Shown one piece after another: positions 27,641 through 36,639 of a stretch of 64,000 nt of DNA. The stretch covers positions 5,377,001 to 5,441,000 of the forward strand of contig NZ_CP150096.1 in NCBI RefSeq assembly GCF_038396765.1, written 5' to 3'. Below the pieces are notes generated by a model that ran no database searches, was not told the origin of the DNA, and was given only the letters and a program-made list of their open reading frames with translations. Each line of letters opens with the position of its first letter. Within the stretch, counting starts at the first letter, position 1. The DNA comes from Chitinophaga caseinilytica. Lineage in GTDB: Bacteria; Bacteroidota; Bacteroidia; Chitinophagales; Chitinophagaceae. Both the position numbers and the translations under genes were made by a program.

Positions 27641-29215
27641 TTACTTGCCGCTCATTTCGCCGAGCGCCTTCCGCATCGAAGCGAGGAGCCTCGGCGTAAA
27701 GGATTCCATCCTTGCCAGCCCGTTCTTCACCCGGTCGAACGCCGTAGCGCCCTCTTCGCTGGTCCAGGTGTGGGTATCGAGCGTGGCATTGATCGTTGGC
27801 AGATTCAGCTTGCGCAGCGTCGATTCCATCTGCGGCCAGTGCCAGGAATTGCTGTAGCCGTGCTGCCCCTGCCAGGCAGAAGCCGCGTCCACAAAAACCG
27901 CCAGCGCCTTCTTCTTCGCAGCCGCATTTTTGTTGCCGTCCACAACGGCCCTCAGTTCATACAGTGATGCCGCCATGTTCAGTTGCAGCGCCAGGTCGCG
28001 CACGAATCCTGCGGGGTCGCCGAACATCAGTCCTTTCAACGGGCCGCCCTGCAATGCGCTTTTCGGCATGCCCGTCAACTGCTTCGCTGCTTTGCGCATG
28101 CGCACGGCGTCTTCGCCCTGCAGCGCTTCCCATCCTTCTACGATTTTATTACCGGCGCCGGGAATGAGCGCATTGGCGAAAGCGGTATAATCTTCCTTCT
28201 CTACACTTTTCCCCTGCGCACCGCGGGCAAACGCAAAAGTATTCGGCAGCTGCACCACGTGCGACTGCGCATTGCCCAGCACGCCGCGTTTGCCGCCCCT
28301 GCGCCCGCCGCCGGATGCCCGGTCGCCGCCGTAGATCGTGAGCGGGAAAGCGGGCTCGTACTCGATGGCGCCGTAAGGGAACGCCAGTACTTTATCCTGC
28401 ATCTGGATCGGGTCGGCGAAGTTATCTTCGAACCCGCTGTTGGCTACGCCCCAGGGCTCGTAGTGTTGTTTGGCCAGCAATTGCATGGCTTCGCGGATCT
28501 CTTCGGGGCCGCGTTTCACCAAATCGCCGGTGGCGTAGAAATTACCATAAGATTCCCAGCCGAAGTGCGCCCAGTAATTGATCTCGATGCCCGGCCGCAG
28601 GCGGTCCAGCATCCGGCGGTGCGCACCGAGGATATAAACGAATTCCATGTTGGTGGAGTGCGGGTAACCGCCGGGGTCGCTATCGATCACGAAGAGCCCG
28701 TCGGCCTGCGCCAGCGGCTTGAACAGCTTCTCGCGCCATTCCATCAGTTTGCCGAAGGCGATGGGGTCACCGGGGTCTACCCGGTCGTCTGTATGGAAAA
28801 AAGGCCGGTCTTCGAAGGTGTATTTACGGCCTTCCTCGCTTTTCGGTGATACGTTCGGACAGAATACGATAGACACCCGCATGTTGTAGTCCTGGTGCGC
28901 CATATCGATCACTTTCGCGATTTTGGCCAGGTTGGCTTCGTCGCTGGGCGTGAGCGGGTCGGGCATGATTTCCAGCATGGGCCAGATGAGGATGTAGTTG
29001 TATCCCAGCTGGTGGAGGCCGTCGAGGTACCCTTTCCAGTCGTCCAGCGTCCAGGTGCGGACGGCGTAGGGATGCTTGTAAGACCAGTGCTGGTGCATGT
29101 ACATCCCCAGTATTTTTTCCGTTGAAAGCGGCCTGGTAGCGGCGGTTTGCGCGGAGGCGACCTGCATGGCAATAACAGCCCAGCAAGCCATAAATATCTT
29201 TATTGCTTTGATCAT
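27641..29215 (-). CDS. Family W secreted protein, subfamily 2 (putative TIM-barrel hydrolase)
   Basis: This 524-residue protein has a signal peptide ending near VASAQ. It carries the subfamily 2 motifs RTWTLDDWKGYLDG, LGYNYILIWPMLEIMP, FCPNVSPKSEEGRKYTFE, VDPGDPIAFGKLMEWRE, IDSDPGGYPHSTN (near 185-197) and GWESYG. The middle part has LAFPYGAIEYEPAFP and QSHVVQLPNTFAF. It is the first structural gene after the AraC regulator, 141 bases downstream of it, and is followed by the MFS transporter. The function is unrecognised. The conserved Asp pair in IDSDPGG at the end of a predicted strand and the tryptophan-rich surroundings would suit a sugar-binding barrel, which is inference. Confidence 0.78.
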   Translation of the reverse strand: MIKAIKIFMACWAVIAMQVASAQTAATRPLSTEKILGMYMHQHWSYKHPYAVRTWTLDDWKGYLDGLHQLGYNYILIWPMLEIMPDPLTPSDEANLAKIAKVIDMAHQDYNMRVSIVFCPNVSPKSEEGRKYTFEDRPFFHTDDRVDPGDPIAFGKLMEWREKLFKPLAQADGLFVIDSDPGGYPHSTNMEFVYILGAHRRMLDRLRPGIEINYWAHFGWESYGNFYATGDLVKRGPEEIREAMQLLAKQHYEPWGVANSGFEDNFADPIQMQDKVLAFPYGAIEYEPAFPLTIYGGDRASGGGRRGGKRGVLGNAQSHVVQLPNTFAFARGAQGKSVEKEDYTAFANALIPGAGNKIVEGWEALQGEDAVRMRKAAKQLTGMPKSALQGGPLKGLMFGDPAGFVRDLALQLNMAASLYELRAVVDGNKNAAAKKKALAVFVDAASAWQGQHGYSNSWHWPQMESTLRKLNLPTINATLDTHTWTSEEGATAFDRVKNGLARMESFTPRLLASMRKALGEMSGK

Positions 29216-29356
29216 AACGTTCCCTATAAATGAAAGAAAAAATCGCTAACGCTTGTGCGTTAACAGGTGGCTGGTTAAAAATAATACGTCAGGAGAAAAA
29301 TAAATGTCGGGTAATTAACCGGAATTATCACTTTGTTACCCCCTGGATAGATGTAT

Positions 29357-30256
29357 TTAGCATTGGTCCGCGCACTTGGCGATGCTGCATTTGTACTGGT
29401 AAGGACTTTGGCCGATGCGTTCCCGGAAGACTTTGCAGAAATGGGAATTCGAATTGTACCCGCACAGGCTGGCGACTTCTGAGATCGGTTTATCCATTTC
29501 GATGAGCAGCTTACAGGCATGCGCCATGCGCTGATCTACCAGGTATTGCAGGAACGTTTTTTTCGTCTTGTTCTTGAAAAAGCGGCAGAATGAGGGCACC
29601 GTCATGCAGGCCACTTCCGCCACCTGTTCGAGGGTGATTTGCTCGTGCAGGTTGAACTTGATGAAATTGATCACTTCCAGCAGCCGGTCCGAATGCGAGA
29701 CCGGTTCTTCCACGTCTTTATTGATGATCAGGTTTTTTTCTCCCGAAATGGAAATGATATTCATGATCTGCAATAATTCCAGCACTCTTTCGAAGCCGGT
29801 TTTAGAAGAGAGGGCGATCAGTTTTTCGGCGATGACGTTGCGTGTTTCCCCGTAGATATTGATGCCCTTGGATGCCTGCTTGATCATTTCGCGGATGGCG
29901 TCGAATTCGCTGACGAAATCGAACATCTGCTGGAAGATCTTCGGGTTGATGTACACGGTGATCACCTTCGACCGGAGGTTAGACCCTTCTTCGTAAAACA
30001 CGGGATCGCTGAGCCAGATATGTGGAACGTTGGAACCGATGAATACCATATCTCCCGGTTCGAATGGCGCCACTTCGTTGCCGATGATCCTTTTGCCGAA
30101 GCCTTCCAGGATGAAAGTCAGTTGCAGTTCAGGATGCTTGTGAAACGACGCCTGTTCGTTATTCAATGAAGACAGGAAAGGTTGATCCCTAAAATCCAGG
30201 TACAGAGAATTGTTGATAAACGGAGTGATTTCGGTTTGTAGCAGCCTCATGTCCAA
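29357..30256 (-). CDS. AraC family transcriptional regulator
   Basis: The 299-residue protein combines an N-terminal cupin-type sensor (HKHPELQLTFILEGFG, then PFEPGDMVFIGSNVPHIW) with a C-terminal AraC double helix-turn-helix: ITLEQVAEVACMTVPSFCRF, then SEVASLCGYNSNSHFCKVF near the end. Such regulators sense a sugar in the cytosol and activate nearby catabolic genes. It lies between the aminotransferase gene (86 bases upstream) and the family W/transporter genes, all on the same strand, so it most likely controls this block. Its ligand is unknown. Confidence 0.93.
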   Translation of the reverse strand: MDMRLLQTEITPFINNSLYLDFRDQPFLSSLNNEQASFHKHPELQLTFILEGFGKRIIGNEVAPFEPGDMVFIGSNVPHIWLSDPVFYEEGSNLRSKVITVYINPKIFQQMFDFVSEFDAIREMIKQASKGINIYGETRNVIAEKLIALSSKTGFERVLELLQIMNIISISGEKNLIINKDVEEPVSHSDRLLEVINFIKFNLHEQITLEQVAEVACMTVPSFCRFFKNKTKKTFLQYLVDQRMAHACKLLIEMDKPISEVASLCGYNSNSHFCKVFRERIGQSPYQYKCSIAKCADQC

Positions 30257-30342
30257 AAAGATTGGTATACACCTAAATATAACATATTATTTTTGGTTTT
30301 CCGACATACTATACTATTTTCCGGCCGGCAGATACGGCCGTT

Positions 30343-31647
30343 CTACAACGTGGCCATCACGTCGGATGCCGCAGCCACGGCGCGTTCTATATCTTCTTCT
30401 GTATGTGCTGCGCTGATGTACCATAATCCCCTTCCGATGACCCTTACTTTCCGGTCGTGCAGCCCGGCAATGAACTTACCAAGCTTCGCTTTATCGTAGG
30501 TGAAAGTATCCCTGTAATCCCTGACCTGGTCCAGCCCGGTGAAGCCGGAATTGAACATGGGGCCGGGCCCTTGTACCAGCAGGGGTTGCCCGTGGCGCGC
30601 GGCCGCTTCGCGCAGGCCCTCCATAAGCTGGTTGCCCAGCGCGAACATGCGCGCATAGGGCTGCTCCTGCTCCAGCACTTCTATCGTAGCCAATGCCGCC
30701 GCAATGGTGGCGTTGCTGGAATTCATCGTGCCGGCGTGGATCACTTTCGCGCTTTCGATCAAGCCCATCCATTCGCGTTTGCCCACGATGGCGCTGATCG
30801 GGTAACCACTGCCCATGGCTTTCGCGAAAATGGACATGTCTGGCGATATGCCGAAATATTGCTGTGCCCCGCCGATAGACAACCGGAAGCCCGTGATCAC
30901 TTCATCAAAGATCAATGCAATGCCGTATTGGTCGCACAATGCGCGGAGCCCCTGGAGAAAGCCCTCCTGCGGCGGGATGCAGCCGCTGTTGCACATGACC
31001 GGCTCGGTGATGATGCCGGCGATCTCGTGGTGATGCGACGCCAGTTTCGCTTTCAGCAGGTCGAGGTCGTTCCAGGGCAGAATGATGAATTCGTTCCTGG
31101 CCTGTTCCGGCAAACCGCCCGACCAGGGCCAGGCTACCGGCTCTTCGCGCGGGCCGAGCGATGCGGCGTCCGGCGCGGAGATCCCCCAGGCCACGTTATC
31201 GAGCCAGCCATGGTAATGCCCTTCAAAACGGAGGAATTTCTGTTTCCCCGTTTTCGCCCGCGCCACCCGGAAAGCCGTTTGCACCGCTTCCGACCCGTCG
31301 AGGCAAAAACGCATCAGTTCCGCCGAGGGTACCAGGGCCGATAATTTCTCCGCCAGTTCGATCTCCCGGATATGCTGCCCGGCAAAGAGCTGCCCGGGCC
31401 CGGAATATTCCGTGACCGATTGCAGTACATGCGGGTGGGAATGCCCCAGGATCAGCGGGCCCTGGCTCAACGTAAAATCCAGGTACTCGTTGCCATCCAC
31501 GTCGTACACGCGGCTGCCTTTGCCATGCGTGTAAAAAATGGCATGCGGGTGGTTGTACTTCCGGAATTCGGAAGACACGCCGCCTGCCAGCACCTTCTTC
31601 GCCCTTTCCAATAATTTCGCCGATTCGGTATATGCTATGCGTTCCAT
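30343..31647 (-). CDS. Class III aminotransferase, glutamate-1-semialdehyde aminomutase-like
   Basis: This 434-residue PLP enzyme has the class III layout: GQLFAGQHIREIELAEKL in place of the usual GHSHP-to-helix region, YHGW (145-148), the PLP-phosphate region DGSEAVQTAFRVAR (117-130), FDEVITGFR (247-255) and the Schiff-base lysine in FAKAMGSGYP (Lys 276). It resembles glutamate-1-semialdehyde 2,1-aminomutase, but its place in a catabolic cluster with SusCD, lactonase and mannonate dehydratase argues against haem synthesis. It may move an amino group on or off an amino sugar acid or amino alcohol. It follows the glycoside hydrolase gene after 127 bases. The real substrate is unknown. Confidence 0.85.
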   Translation of the reverse strand: MERIAYTESAKLLERAKKVLAGGVSSEFRKYNHPHAIFYTHGKGSRVYDVDGNEYLDFTLSQGPLILGHSHPHVLQSVTEYSGPGQLFAGQHIREIELAEKLSALVPSAELMRFCLDGSEAVQTAFRVARAKTGKQKFLRFEGHYHGWLDNVAWGISAPDAASLGPREEPVAWPWSGGLPEQARNEFIILPWNDLDLLKAKLASHHHEIAGIITEPVMCNSGCIPPQEGFLQGLRALCDQYGIALIFDEVITGFRLSIGGAQQYFGISPDMSIFAKAMGSGYPISAIVGKREWMGLIESAKVIHAGTMNSSNATIAAALATIEVLEQEQPYARMFALGNQLMEGLREAAARHGQPLLVQGPGPMFNSGFTGLDQVRDYRDTFTYDKAKLGKFIAGLHDRKVRVIGRGLWYISAAHTEEDIERAVAAASDVMATL

Positions 31648-31774
31648 TCGTAAATAGTTTTAATCGTGTGTAAGTCCGCCTTCCGGCGTTCCCTTAAAGT
31701 TCCGCCGATAAGCGGGGGGAAAATGCGGGCGGCTGATCAAAAAGTATCAAACATTTAACCAGCCGCAGTTCACC

Positions 31775-34700
31775 CTATGCCAATGTCAGATGTATCATAT
31801 ACTTCACCAGCTGGTCGTCGATCAGCAGGTCTTTTCCGTTTGCCAGCCGCTGTGTCACCTTTACCGGCGGCTTCACCCCGTCGCTGATGCCTACGCTGGC
31901 GATCTTCCGGCCAAAACTGATCTTTGTCGGCACGGTGGCCATCAATTGAATTTGTTTTGCCTGGAGCAGGTCTTGCCCGCCGGGTGCGGAAAGGATGACC
32001 CTGCCTTGCGGGATGCTGCATAACAGCTTGCCGTTGATCCGCAGTTCGCCACCGCCTTCCATGAGCACAACGCCCTTGCCGGTGATTTGCACGATCCCGA
32101 AATCGCTGACGGTTAATCCGGCGGCGGTTTTCCCGTATTGCAACGCCACCGTGCGCGCAACGGGTTTGGCATCCGCCGGTTGCTCCGCTGCCAATGTAAA
32201 CAGTACGCCATTTTCGGTACGGCGCGCCAGCAGCTTCACCTGCTCCCCATTTTTCACGTCCACTTTTTCGAACGCGTTGCATGCCTGCCAGGCGTCCGGC
32301 CCTTCGAACACGGCTACGCCTTTGCTGCGCAGGGCCTGGAGTGCGGAGGGGTTGGTGAGCGGATGGGGGCAGATGACGGCTTTCGTGCCCGCGGGGATCG
32401 CTTCCAGCGCGGATTCCTGCCAGACGCCGAAGAGGGCTTTACCGGCCCAGAGCGCCGCCAGCGTCTTTTTCACCGGCTCCATCGCCGACAGGTTCCCGGA
32501 TGGCACAATGATGTAGACCTTTTCCGGAACAGCCACCCGCTGCAGCCCTTTGCCCATCAACCCCAGCCGGCCCAGCGCAATGGCCGCGTCGGCGGGGAAT
32601 GGCGTGCCGTGGTACACCGAACCGTAGCCGGTGCCGCTGGGCGTGGGGCATAGTCCTACCCCGCGCTCGAACCAGGCGGAGTCCAGCCCGAGGTAGGGCG
32701 GGAACCAGCGCGGATCTGGCTCCAGCTGCGACGCTTCCCGGAGGGGCAGCGGCCAGTAGCACGATTCGCGGGCAAACCAGCTCACGCCCCATTCGTAAGA
32801 CATGGCGCAGGCCGCACCGCCCGCCAGCGCATAGTGAACGGAAGCATCGTAATAAGCGAGGTTGTTCCATTTGCCGTTGCCGAATTCTTCGATGATCACC
32901 GGCCGGTTGGAGCCGATCGGGTCGAAGTATTGGGCAGACAAACCCGCCTGTTCCGGTGGCAGGTAATTATGCCAGGGCAGTATGGGCGCGTCTTCATTAG
33001 CGAGGTAAGTATCGCCGCCGTCCATCGTGGAGAACATATATCCCGGCATCGCCGGCTGCATGCCGCCCGCGTTGCGGATGGCGGCCGTCATTTCGTTAGA
33101 CCAGCGGCGGAACAGCATCGAATCGCGCAGGGTGCCTTTCCCGGCGGGAATCCCTCTCCAGGTGGCTACCTCCGCATCCATCTGCGTTTCATCCGGATCT
33201 TTTAAATATACTTCGTTGGCAAGATTGTAGATGATATTGCCCGCACCCTTCCATCTTGCCGCCAGCAAGCCTACCAGCTCGCGTTGCAGCCCGAGGTTGC
33301 GCAGCGAGAAGCTGACGATATTGAAATCCCTTTCATGCCGGTATTCGAAATACGCATGCGTGCCGTCGGGCCTTTCAAAACCCATATGGCGGGCCCATTG
33401 CGTGAAAATGCAGATATCCAGCACGAGGCCGTGTTCCGCGGCCAGTTGAATGGCGGCGTCCATGGCGCGCAGCGAGGGCTCATCGGTAACGGGGTCTACC
33501 CACACCCGCACGATCCGGTAACCGGCCTTGCGGATGGCGGCAAAATCTTCCGCGACCTTCAACGGATGAAAATCGCGCCAGGCCCATTCCCACCAGGAGG
33601 TGGAAGGGTAATAGTGCGTCCCCGACCAGAAGCCTTCTTCGCCATCCAGCACGATGCTGGGACCTTTCACCGCCAGCATGGGCGGCGTTTGCAGCGCAGC
33701 TCCCTGCGCTACGAACCCGATGTAGCGTTTATCGATAACCACCGGTTCGCCTTCCAGCGCCAGCAATGCGGCCTTGTCCACATCCTGGAGGATCTCGAGC
33801 TGGATGGTCCACATCCCATTGCCGGCAACGGGTTTGAAATCACATAATACTTCCGTATCGCTGCCGCCGGAAGCCACGCGGCGGGTGGTGATCAGCGGCG
33901 TAAACGCACCAGCGCCGGGAGCTTTCACGGAATAGCGGAACGTTGCCGCCACTGCCTGTGTGCCCTGGTTCTGCACGCGGGTCCGCAGTTGCACCCGTTC
34001 TCCGGGATGATAAGCCGCGTAATTCGATTGATGCGCATACACCTGCAGGCCTCCCTTCCATCGCGCAGCCGTTTTTTGCAGCAGGGCCGTCCATCCTTTC
34101 ACGTCCAGCGCCGCCAGCGGATTTTCGAATAAGTAGAACCAGCAGTCGCTGCCTTTGAACCTGCCCGCCGCCAGCGATGGCGCATAATAGCTCATCAGCA
34201 GGCCGGGGTACCCGGTCAGGTTCCCGAACTGGTCGTATGCTTCCAGCACGGGCAGAAAATCGGCCCGCACTTCTTCATCGATGTTATGGTTGGGCATCTC
34301 CTTCGGCGGAGCGATGTAAGCGGAAAAAGAAACCGCCGGTTTGAACGTGATATCCGCCAGCGGCATCGGCCCGTTCGCCGCAACGCTCACCGCCAAAGCG
34401 GCCTCCGACGGGCGAAACCCTCCTACCGACAAAGCCGCCGGTATCCCTTCAGGCTTCCCCACCCAGATCATCCCGTTGCCCGCGGCCAGTTCCTGCAGCA
34501 GTTTTGCTTCATCCAGCTGATGGCGCTGTAATGGCACTACGTTCGCCGGCAAATTACCGCCCACCGCACTGAGGAAAGCGCTGTCGGCCACCAGGTACAA
34601 TACCGTCTTCCGGCCCGCATCGGTGGCCGCGTGCGTATCAAAAGCAGGGCCCGATGCCCCGGTAAGCCCGTCGTCCGGCCCGGTAGCGGGCGTTTCCTTC

Positions 34701-34792
34701 GGCTTGCCCGGCGAACTGCCCCAAGCGGCCACGGGCGCCACCACGCCGGCCGAGCCCAGGGCCAGTAATCTCAGCGTTTCTCTTCTGTTCAT
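31775..34792 (-). CDS. Tat-exported multidomain glycoside hydrolase (clan-A-like TIM barrel)
   Basis: The 1005-residue protein starts with a twin-arginine signal (MNRRETLRLLALGSAGVVAP). An N-terminal region to about 390 looks like beta-sandwich or glutamine-amidotransferase-like domains. A TIM barrel follows, with WSGTHYYPSTSWWEW near 400, YNLANEVYL (candidate acid/base Glu near 526) and VIIEEFGNG (candidate nucleophile Glu near 634). That Asn-Glu and later Glu pair, about 107 residues apart, is the clan-A pattern of GH5/GH2/GH42-type retaining enzymes. The C-terminal 350 residues have beta-galactosidase-trimerisation-like features (VAVFEGPDAW) and a beta domain. It would cleave a glycan in the periplasm. 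The GH family is not assigned. Gaps on both sides are short (16 and 127 bases). Confidence 0.8.
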   Translation of the reverse strand: MNRRETLRLLALGSAGVVAPVAAWGSSPGKPKETPATGPDDGLTGASGPAFDTHAATDAGRKTVLYLVADSAFLSAVGGNLPANVVPLQRHQLDEAKLLQELAAGNGMIWVGKPEGIPAALSVGGFRPSEAALAVSVAANGPMPLADITFKPAVSFSAYIAPPKEMPNHNIDEEVRADFLPVLEAYDQFGNLTGYPGLLMSYYAPSLAAGRFKGSDCWFYLFENPLAALDVKGWTALLQKTAARWKGGLQVYAHQSNYAAYHPGERVQLRTRVQNQGTQAVAATFRYSVKAPGAGAFTPLITTRRVASGGSDTEVLCDFKPVAGNGMWTIQLEILQDVDKAALLALEGEPVVIDKRYIGFVAQGAALQTPPMLAVKGPSIVLDGEEGFWSGTHYYPSTSWWEWAWRDFHPLKVAEDFAAIRKAGYRIVRVWVDPVTDEPSLRAMDAAIQLAAEHGLVLDICIFTQWARHMGFERPDGTHAYFEYRHERDFNIVSFSLRNLGLQRELVGLLAARWKGAGNIIYNLANEVYLKDPDETQMDAEVATWRGIPAGKGTLRDSMLFRRWSNEMTAAIRNAGGMQPAMPGYMFSTMDGGDTYLANEDAPILPWHNYLPPEQAGLSAQYFDPIGSNRPVIIEEFGNGKWNNLAYYDASVHYALAGGAACAMSYEWGVSWFARESCYWPLPLREASQLEPDPRWFPPYLGLDSAWFERGVGLCPTPSGTGYGSVYHGTPFPADAAIALGRLGLMGKGLQRVAVPEKVYIIVPSGNLSAMEPVKKTLAALWAGKALFGVWQESALEAIPAGTKAVICPHPLTNPSALQALRSKGVAVFEGPDAWQACNAFEKVDVKNGEQVKLLARRTENGVLFTLAAEQPADAKPVARTVALQYGKTAAGLTVSDFGIVQITGKGVVLMEGGGELRINGKLLCSIPQGRVILSAPGGQDLLQAKQIQLMATVPTKISFGRKIASVGISDGVKPPVKVTQRLANGKDLLIDDQLVKYMIHLTLA

Positions 34793-34808
34793 AGCTATTT
34801 ACCTTGAT

Positions 34809-35792
34809 TTACATGCATGATCCCTTTTCGTATTCCGCAGCTTCCAGCAAGCCTTTGAGGTAACCCAACGCAAAGAGGCGCCCCACTTCGCCGTATCCCG
34901 GCTCGCGGTTGTTCTCGCCTTCCATGGTAGGCACGTGATCGATCCGGACGGGCCCGTCGAACGCAACGGCGGTATAAGCTTTCACGGCGGCGTACATATC
35001 GGTTTGCCCGTCGTCGTGGAAGGTTTCCGAAAACGCATGCGCCTGGCCGCGTATATCGCGGAAATGCACGAAGAATATTTTACCGGCCTTACCGAGTTCG
35101 AGGATTTCGTGCGGAATGTCTGCCCCCGCCGCGGCGAGGCTGCCCTGGCATAAGGTAACGCCGCTGTTGGCGCTGGGCACGAGGTTGATCGCGCGTTTCA
35201 ATGCCGCGGGGCTGGTAATGATGCGGGAAATCCCCTGGATGGGCGAAACGGGGGGATCGTCGGGGTGGAGCGCGAGTTTCACGTTAGCCGCTTCCGCGAC
35301 GGGGATCACCCTTTCCAGGAAATACTGCAGGTTATCCCACAACCTTTCCTCCGGCACGATGCCCGCCGGGGTCAGCGGTGCATCTTTCATCAGCGCATGA
35401 TTATAGCTCGTTACCAACGCGCCGCCACGGGTGGGTGTAGACACGGAGGTGCGGAGCCAGTTGAATCCCGCCATAAAATTGTAACAGAACACGGGGATGT
35501 CCAGCGCCCCCATATTCCGGATCAACTGCTGGCACAGGGCAATATCTTCATCCCGCCCGTCGATGCCCAGTTTCATCCGGTGCATTTGCGCATCCAGCCC
35601 GGGCTCTATCACTTCCAGCTTAAAGCCGAAATCATCAAAACGCTGCTTCATATGCAGCAGGTCCATGTACTCGTAAGAGGGTGTACCGTCTGCCTGCACC
35701 GGCAACCGGGCTACCGCATGTGTTACGCCTGCCTGTTTAGCCAGCCTCCATAGCCGGTCGGGGTACTGTGACAGCACTTCTGCTATTTTCAT
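34809..35792 (-). CDS. uxuA: Mannonate dehydratase (UxuA family)
   Basis: UxuA removes water from D-mannonate to give 2-keto-3-deoxygluconate in uronate breakdown. The 327-residue protein shows the family core: VFCYNFMAGFNWLRT, the metal-site ALHPDDPP with GISRIITS, GVTLCQGSLAAAG, FFVHFRDIRG and FHDDGQTDM, then VRIDHVPTM. It is shorter than the Escherichia coli enzyme (394 residues) but keeps these metal-site segments. The neighbours are the Tat-exported glycoside hydrolase (downstream, 16 bases) and an SMP-30 lactonase (upstream, 22 bases), which suits a sugar-acid pathway. No uronate isomerase, fructuronate reductase, KDG kinase or aldolase is present in the window, so the substrate may be mannonate or another aldonate. 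Confidence 0.82.
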   Translation of the reverse strand: MKIAEVLSQYPDRLWRLAKQAGVTHAVARLPVQADGTPSYEYMDLLHMKQRFDDFGFKLEVIEPGLDAQMHRMKLGIDGRDEDIALCQQLIRNMGALDIPVFCYNFMAGFNWLRTSVSTPTRGGALVTSYNHALMKDAPLTPAGIVPEERLWDNLQYFLERVIPVAEAANVKLALHPDDPPVSPIQGISRIITSPAALKRAINLVPSANSGVTLCQGSLAAAGADIPHEILELGKAGKIFFVHFRDIRGQAHAFSETFHDDGQTDMYAAVKAYTAVAFDGPVRIDHVPTMEGENNREPGYGEVGRLFALGYLKGLLEAAEYEKGSCM

Positions 35793-35814
35793 TTCGTATG
35801 TATTTTACTGATTC

Positions 35815-36639
35815 TTATAATTTGATACTCGATACGCCTCCGGGGCCGGGCTCTCCGTAGCCGCCCGTCACGATCATCTCTCCTTCCAGCAGGCAGAGGT
35901 TGCTGGTGAGCGGGTACCCCGTCCGCACCGTATCCACCAACATCCCATCTTCATCCAACATCTGCACCGCCTGCATGCCGTAATGCGCTACGTACAACAA
36001 GCCATCCTTTCCCATACGGACGCCATCCGGCAGGTTCTGGACGATGTCTCCCGACGGGTGTTCCGGTAGCCGCGCCCACTCTTCCCACTTCCCGTCGGGC
36101 AGTCCCGGTCCGCGAAGGGCGCAAGTCAGGATCCGGTTGCGGTAGCTTTCGGCTACGAACAAGCGTTTGCCATCCGCGCTCAGTGCAATGCCGTTGGGAA
36201 AATCGAAACCCTTGCCCACGATGCGCTGCGATCCGTCTGTTCCGAAATAGCACACCATCCCCGATTCCCGCACGGAATCGGTAAAGTACATCCCGCCATC
36301 CGCGTCGGCCGTCAAGTCGTTGGGCGCACGCAGCGTCTGGCCGTCGCAGGTGTCTTTGATGGCATAGCCTTTACGCTCGCCGTCTGGCCCGAAGCGGGCA
36401 ATGCCCGCCTGCCCGCTGTCGCAGATGAGGTGGTCGCCATTGGGGTGGATGTACTGGCCGTTGGGACATTTCGCGTAGGCCCAGTGCGACAACTTTCCTT
36501 CCGTGTCCATTTTGAAAATGATGCCACCGGTCAATGTGGTAAAAAACAGGTTACCCTGTGCATCCATGGCCGGGCCTTCCGTGTACCACGGCAGCTCCGC
36601 CAGCCGTTCAACGATGGTGACCGATATCATCTTGTTCAT
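35815..36639 (-). CDS. SMP-30/gluconolactonase family protein (second copy)
   Basis: This 274-residue propeller protein has the metal-ligand set: Glu in YTEGPAMDAQGNLF, Asn in LRAPNDLTADADGG, Asn in FPNGIALSADGKRLF and Asp in LPDGVRMGKDGLLY. It lacks a signal peptide and should be a cytosolic lactonase. It is only distantly similar to the copy at 14092, so the two probably serve different lactones. Its start overlaps the M81 gene stop by four bases (ATGA), giving coupled translation, and the mannonate dehydratase follows after 22 bases. A lactonase feeding an aldonate to the dehydratase is a simple reading of this order. Confidence 0.9.
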   Translation of the reverse strand: MNKMISVTIVERLAELPWYTEGPAMDAQGNLFFTTLTGGIIFKMDTEGKLSHWAYAKCPNGQYIHPNGDHLICDSGQAGIARFGPDGERKGYAIKDTCDGQTLRAPNDLTADADGGMYFTDSVRESGMVCYFGTDGSQRIVGKGFDFPNGIALSADGKRLFVAESYRNRILTCALRGPGLPDGKWEEWARLPEHPSGDIVQNLPDGVRMGKDGLLYVAHYGMQAVQMLDEDGMLVDTVRTGYPLTSNLCLLEGEMIVTGGYGEPGPGGVSSIKL

